A stretch of DNA of 64,000 nt from JBGAPI01 sp044221335 (GTDB lineage Bacteria > Pseudomonadota > Gammaproteobacteria > Xanthomonadales > Ahniellaceae), in the NCBI GenBank assembly GCA_044221335.1, contig JBGAPI010000007.1, positions 62,001 through 126,000 of the forward strand, read 5' to 3'. A program made the translations under genes and the position numbers. The notes under the pieces were generated by a model. It was not told where the DNA came from, searched no databases, and saw nothing but the letters and a program-made list of their open reading frames with translations. Numbering within the stretch: position 1 is the first letter of the stretch; every line of letters begins with the position of its first letter. Shown here piece by piece: positions 60,738-64,000 of this stretch.

Positions 60738-62990
60738 CTGTCCGGCAGGAACCGACAGCAGCGTCACCGAGTTGTTGGTGCGCTTGAAGTTGCCTCCCGG
60801 CGCGTCCTTGAAGGTGACGTCGAGCGTGACCTTGTTCCCGGTCCCCACGTTTTCCTGGGTGGCGCCGAGCAGCTTGACCGCCATCGTGCCCGCGTCGACG
60901 TCGACGAAGTCGCCATCCGGCTTGGTGCAGGTGCGGCAGTAGCCGCGGCGCTGCTTCACCGTATAGACCGTGTCGTTGCTGAGCTGGCTGGTCTGGATGA
61001 AGCCCCAGCGGCCGAAGCCGTTGGCGTCCGGGAAGTAGATCAGGCTGAAGAAGCCGCGGTTGGCGGCATTGCCGGTGTCGAAGGACGCGAACGAGAAGCC
61101 CCAGCCGGAATCCGAGGTGCCGGAGTACCAAGTGCCGGTGTAGTCCGGCGTGCCGCGCGCGCTCTCGCTGATCAGCGGCTGCATGCACCAGGCGACGTCA
61201 TGGTCGGCGCCGAGGGTCCACGTCATCACCGCGACCGGGTCGCCGGACGACAGGTTGCGGCCGTCGTTGCAGGACGGATGGTTGCGCGCGCCGTTGAAGT
61301 TGAGCCGCACCTGGCCCGAGCTCGACGGATCCGGCTGCTGCTGCGGCGTGCCACCGGCGACGAACTTGTAGCGCACCAGGCTCGAGCCCTGCGCGTTCAC
61401 GCCCGGCATGAACACGCCGTCCACCATCGGTCCGATCGCGATGTACCACTCCGGCTCGCCGGCCGCGTCGTAGGTGTAGAACACCATGAAGTAGATGTTG
61501 TCGACCACCCGCGCGAAATCGATGCCGTGGCCGGCATGCTTCGGGTCGAACATCAGCGTGTTGCGGGTCAGCAGCTGCGTGGTCGCCGGCTGCTCCGCCG
61601 TCGACCAGCCGACGCCCTGCAGCATCGGCTGCGACAGCCCCGGCGTGCGGATGGTCGCGATCGCCTCCGGCAGCATCAGCTGCAGGATGTTGTCGAAGCT
61701 GAGATGGCTCAGGGTCGATCCCGTCTTGATCGGGTTCGGCGTGTACATCTGCAGGTAGTTGTTCGGCGGATCTTCGCTGTTGTGGCGATTCTCGGAGTGG
61801 CTGGTCGCGAGCGGATCCGTCCAGCGCACCCGGGTGACGCCGACCAGCGCGGCGGCGCGTTCCGCATCGGTTTCGCTGAGGAACGGCACGACGCTGCCGT
61901 CCGGCCTCACGTCGACCAGGTTGGCGGAGTAGATGTCGTCGAAGCCCCGCTGCTTGGACCCGACGACGCCGCGGTTGGCATCGACGTTGATGTCGCCGGT
62001 GAAGCCGAGCCCGTGGGTCAGTTCGTGCATGGCCACGGAGATGAAGTCGATGTCGGCCGAACTGGTGTTGGCGTTGAGGCCGTAGTAGAAACTGGTATTG
62101 CCGAGCGCCGCCGGCGTATCGACCTGGTTGTTGAACTGGGCGAACAACTCGGTCTGGTTGCAGGCGCCGCCGCTGATCTGGCAGGCCGAGCCGCCGCCGA
62201 GCTTGGCGGCCACGCCCGACGTGTACCAGGTGTAGGCTCGCGGCAGGAACTTGTTGCCGATCAGCTCGAACTGCGGACTGGCACTCGCCAGCGCGATGCT
62301 GTTGCCGGTGCCGAGGTTCTTCCAGCAGGCCTGGATCCGGACCGGAACCGGGCTGACGTAGGCAGCGGACAGCAGCCGCGCCGCCTCGTTGATGGCGTTG
62401 CGTCGCTGCTGTCCGAGCGTGGTGCCGGTGTTGCCGCCGATCGGGGCCTTGGCCGTGGCGTCGCTCCAGCCGGACACATCGCAGCCGTCGCTGGTGTCGT
62501 CGAACACCACGGTGATCTGCGCATTGCCGGGCGGGGACTCCGACACGGTCGCGCGCACCTGGATGTCGGCCGGGGCGGAGGCATAGTTGATCGCGGCGAT
62601 GTACCAGCGTCCTGCCTGCACCGGCACGGCGTTGCTGCGGCTGATCCGGATCGACTCGGTCGCGCTGCTGCTGATCGACTGGTACTGAGCGAATTCCTGC
62701 AGATAGGTGTCGGTCGGCGGGGCACCGTTCACCGTATCGGGGAAAGGCACTCCGAGGCGCAGCAGCAGGTCGACGTCCTGGCTGGCATTCGCACCCTCGA
62801 GTTCGATCTTCAACTGCTGCGCCGACGCCGGGACATCCACGTAGAACGACGTCGACAGGCCGGTCGCCGCGATGGATTCGGTCTGGGCGACGCCGCTCGC
62901 CAGCGCCCGGGTCGGCGCCGCGGTGACCGGGCCGGCGAGGCCGGCGCCGGCGACGAAAATGATCCAGCTCCAGTTCGTGAACGCGCGCAT
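60735..62990 (-). CDS. Secreted zinc metallopeptidase with PPC-like N-terminal domain
   Basis: The 751-aa protein has a signal peptide (WSWIIFVAGAGLAGPVTAAP). Residues 30-150 form a PPC-type beta domain (FYVDVPASAQQLKIELEGAN, DVDLLLRLGVPFPD). The peptidase core has HELTHGLGF with the His and Glu at 322, 323 and 326. The third metal ligand is not obvious, since GD replaces the usual His. A C-terminal domain of about 250 residues has repeated G-W-G-F/aromatic segments (SDSGWGFSFASFDTGNAANR, GFGRWGFIQTSQ) and paired Cys. It is coupled to the small secreted protein through an ATGA overlap. Confidence 0.88.
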   Translation of the reverse strand: MRAFTNWSWIIFVAGAGLAGPVTAAPTRALASGVAQTESIAATGLSTSFYVDVPASAQQLKIELEGANASQDVDLLLRLGVPFPDTVNGAPPTDTYLQEFAQYQSISSSATESIRISRSNAVPVQAGRWYIAAINYASAPADIQVRATVSESPPGNAQITVVFDDTSDGCDVSGWSDATAKAPIGGNTGTTLGQQRRNAINEAARLLSAAYVSPVPVRIQACWKNLGTGNSIALASASPQFELIGNKFLPRAYTWYTSGVAAKLGGGSACQISGGACNQTELFAQFNNQVDTPAALGNTSFYYGLNANTSSADIDFISVAMHELTHGLGFTGDINVDANRGVVGSKQRGFDDIYSANLVDVRPDGSVVPFLSETDAERAAALVGVTRVRWTDPLATSHSENRHNSEDPPNNYLQMYTPNPIKTGSTLSHLSFDNILQLMLPEAIATIRTPGLSQPMLQGVGWSTAEQPATTQLLTRNTLMFDPKHAGHGIDFARVVDNIYFMVFYTYDAAGEPEWYIAIGPMVDGVFMPGVNAQGSSLVRYKFVAGGTPQQQPDPSSSGQVRLNFNGARNHPSCNDGRNLSSGDPVAVMTWTLGADHDVAWCMQPLISESARGTPDYTGTWYSGTSDSGWGFSFASFDTGNAANRGFFSLIYFPDANGFGRWGFIQTSQLSNDTVYTVKQRRGYCRTCTKPDGDFVDVDAGTMAVKLLGATQENVGTGNKVTLDVTFKDAPGGNFKRTNNSVTLLSVPAGQ

Positions 62991-63280
62991 CACTTCTGCT
63001 CCTGCTGGCGCGCGATCGGGCCGTTGCGGTCGTCGGCGCGTTCGGCCGCCGGATTGGGCACGGCCTGGCAATCCAGGTGGACGGTACCGTCGTCGGCCTT
63101 GCTCGCGGACATCTGATGGATCTGGGCCGGCGGCACCCGGGTTCCCATGCGCGGCTTCTGGAGTGCGCCCTTGCCGTCGGTGCTGGGGACGAAGGTCAGC
63201 GGGGCGTCGGCGGCTTCGGCGGCGACGCTCGCCAGCAGTGTGGCCGCGATCAGGGCGGCGGAAAGTCGGTGGTCGTGCAT
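62990..63280 (-). CDS. Small secreted protein coupled to the metallopeptidase
   Basis: The 96-aa product starts MHDHRLSAALIAATLLASVA, with a likely cut after EAA. The short mature part has only one Cys (HLDCQAVPNP) and a charged end (PIARQQEQK). Its stop overlaps the metallopeptidase start. Position and size suggest an inhibitor, a pro-piece-like chaperone or a substrate, but nothing in the sequence proves a role. No family was recognised. AT-rich DNA around 63365-63395 (TTGTAAAGG, TATTG) before it may hold the promoter. Confidence 0.7.
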   Translation of the reverse strand: MHDHRLSAALIAATLLASVAAEAADAPLTFVPSTDGKGALQKPRMGTRVPPAQIHQMSASKADDGTVHLDCQAVPNPAAERADDRNGPIARQQEQK

Positions 63281-63409
63281 GGTGTCGAGTCCGTTCTAGT
63301 GGGGTTCGTCGTGCCGGGGTGCAAAGCGGAGCTCACGACGGGGGGATCTGAGGACCCCCAACAATACAGCGAGCTGTGAAACAAATTGTAAAGGGAGCGT
63401 GATGCCGAC

Positions 63410-64000
63410 TCATGGAACCAGCACGCAGGTGTCGTCGGCGGCGGGTCGGAAGCGGCGCGCGAGAGCGACCTGGACGAGCGCGATGGCGTCCGCGACGGCC
63501 TCGTCGAGCCCGATGCCGACGGCGAGGCGGGCGGCGACCGCGGCGGACAGGGTGCAGCCGGTTCCGTGGGTGCGCAGATCGAGGCGCCGGTGCGTCCAGC
63601 GCTGACGTCCGCCGTCGGCGCGGTAGAGCCGGTCGATCAGTCGCCGGCCTTCTCCGTGGCCGCCTTTCACCAGGACGGCACCGGCGCCGTCAGCCAGCAG
63701 CTCGGCGGCGGCGGCATCGATCGCGGCGTCACTGCGAAGCGCACGGCCGGTCATGCGCTCGAGCTCGGGGAGGTTCGGCGTCACCAGGGTCGCCAGCGGG
63801 AACAATCGGCGTCGCACGCCGCTGATCGCGCGAACGTCGAGCAGGTCGCGCCCGCTGCCGGCCCGCAGCACTGGATCGACCACCAGCGGCACGCGCTCCG
63901 CCGTCGCGAGGCACATCGCCACCGCCAGGACATTGGCGCGCGTCGCGAGCATCCCGGTCTTGATGGCCGCGACCCGGAAATCCGCCCGCACGGCATCGAT
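63410..64000 (-). CDS. thiD: Hydroxymethylpyrimidine (phospho)kinase, 5' end cut off
   Basis: ThiD phosphorylates HMP and HMP-phosphate for thiamine synthesis. The visible 196 codons are open to the window edge, so the N-terminus is missing. AIKTGMLATRANVLAVAM and LVVDPVLRAGSGRDLLD near the start match ThiD. LVTPNLPELERMTGRAL and AVLVKGGHGEG follow. THGTGCTLSAAVAARLAVG holds the anion-hole G-T-G-C motif common to ribokinase-fold kinases of this group. It links to dxs, whose product also feeds thiamine, though the genes are far apart. Confidence 0.93.
   Translation of the reverse strand: MDAVRADFRVAAIKTGMLATRANVLAVAMCLATAERVPLVVDPVLRAGSGRDLLDVRAISGVRRRLFPLATLVTPNLPELERMTGRALRSDAAIDAAAAELLADGAGAVLVKGGHGEGRRLIDRLYRADGGRQRWTHRRLDLRTHGTGCTLSAAVAARLAVGIGLDEAVADAIALVQVALARRFRPAADDTCVLVP

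Noticed and set aside
59631..63116. 1161-codon plus-strand frame through dehydrogenase and metallopeptidase
   Set aside because: It overlaps two well-supported genes in other frames and passes through the REP array.
63339..63361. Hairpin GGGGGATCTGAGGACCCCC near the thiD end
   Set aside because: It has a bulge and no T-run on the minus strand, so it was not listed as a terminator.
1..64000. tRNA, rRNA or other structured RNA genes
   Set aside because: No cloverleaf, rRNA segment or riboswitch core could be recognised; nothing convincing was found ahead of lgt, mgtE or the thiD end.

Overview
The window is GC-rich chromosomal DNA (roughly two thirds G+C over most genes). The lgt-thyA-folA cluster, the GTAG-headed REP-like intergenic repeats, the TonB receptor next to a TPR-sulfotransferase, the MASE1-GGDEF-EAL protein, an unlinked lipid A/LPS-core locus and the gene styles all point to a Gammaproteobacterium of the Xanthomonadales/Lysobacterales type (Rhodanobacteraceae- or Lysobacter-like). 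This is inferred from gene content, because no rRNA or tRNA gene is present. About fifty protein genes are packed on both strands. Two are cut by the window edges: a secreted esterase at the left and thiD at the right.

Layout. 1-2.1 kb: truncated esterase, a membrane protein and a GFA-fold zinc protein, all on the minus strand. 2.2-4.5 kb: lgt, thyA and folA. 4.4-8.1 kb: an accessory island of clearly lower G+C. It carries a possible transposase remnant followed by two translationally coupled genes: a 702-aa P-loop ATPase and a 322-aa cytosolic Ser/Thr protein kinase. This pair is the best candidate in the window for an undescribed (possibly defence or conflict) system. 8.2-16.5 kb: a c-di-GMP enzyme, a SET-domain protein, a large unknown protein, a secreted protein, pgi, a VOC protein and tsaB. 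16.7-19.4 kb: a GbsR/MarR regulator with a membrane-anchored SDR and a DUF4166 protein. 19.6-21 kb: an SPFH protein preceded by a truncated copy of its own N-terminus and followed by an Arc-like protein. 21.2-25.6 kb: a hydrolase, a VanY-like carboxypeptidase and dxs. 25.7-30.4 kb: a large secreted protein and penicillin-binding protein 1b. 30.4-35.3 kb: a histone-deacetylase-family protein, a sigma/anti-sigma/DUF4097 operon, a secreted protein and an erythromycin-esterase homologue.

35.7-48.4 kb: a TonB receptor with its terminator, a TPR-sulfotransferase, mgtE, and a cell-surface glycan modification cluster (a membrane glycosyltransferase, acyltransferase-3, MBOAT with SGNH partner, and a methyltransferase). 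48.6-53 kb: a 1467-aa secreted beta-helix/Ig/ASH-repeat protein. 53.3-59.5 kb: a CHCC zinc-finger protein followed by LPS genes (GT4, O-antigen ligase, GT2, lipid A acyltransferase, waaA). 59.5-64 kb: an NAD-type isocitrate dehydrogenase, a REP array, a secreted metallopeptidase coupled to a small secreted protein, and thiD.

Two window-wide patterns stand out. First, intergenic palindromic elements of several families are common, and in at least a dozen genes the TAG of the GTAG head of such an element is itself the stop codon. Second, two unrelated secreted proteins end exactly in F-x-D-G-F-E, which suggests a short C-terminal signature of a shared export or anchoring route.
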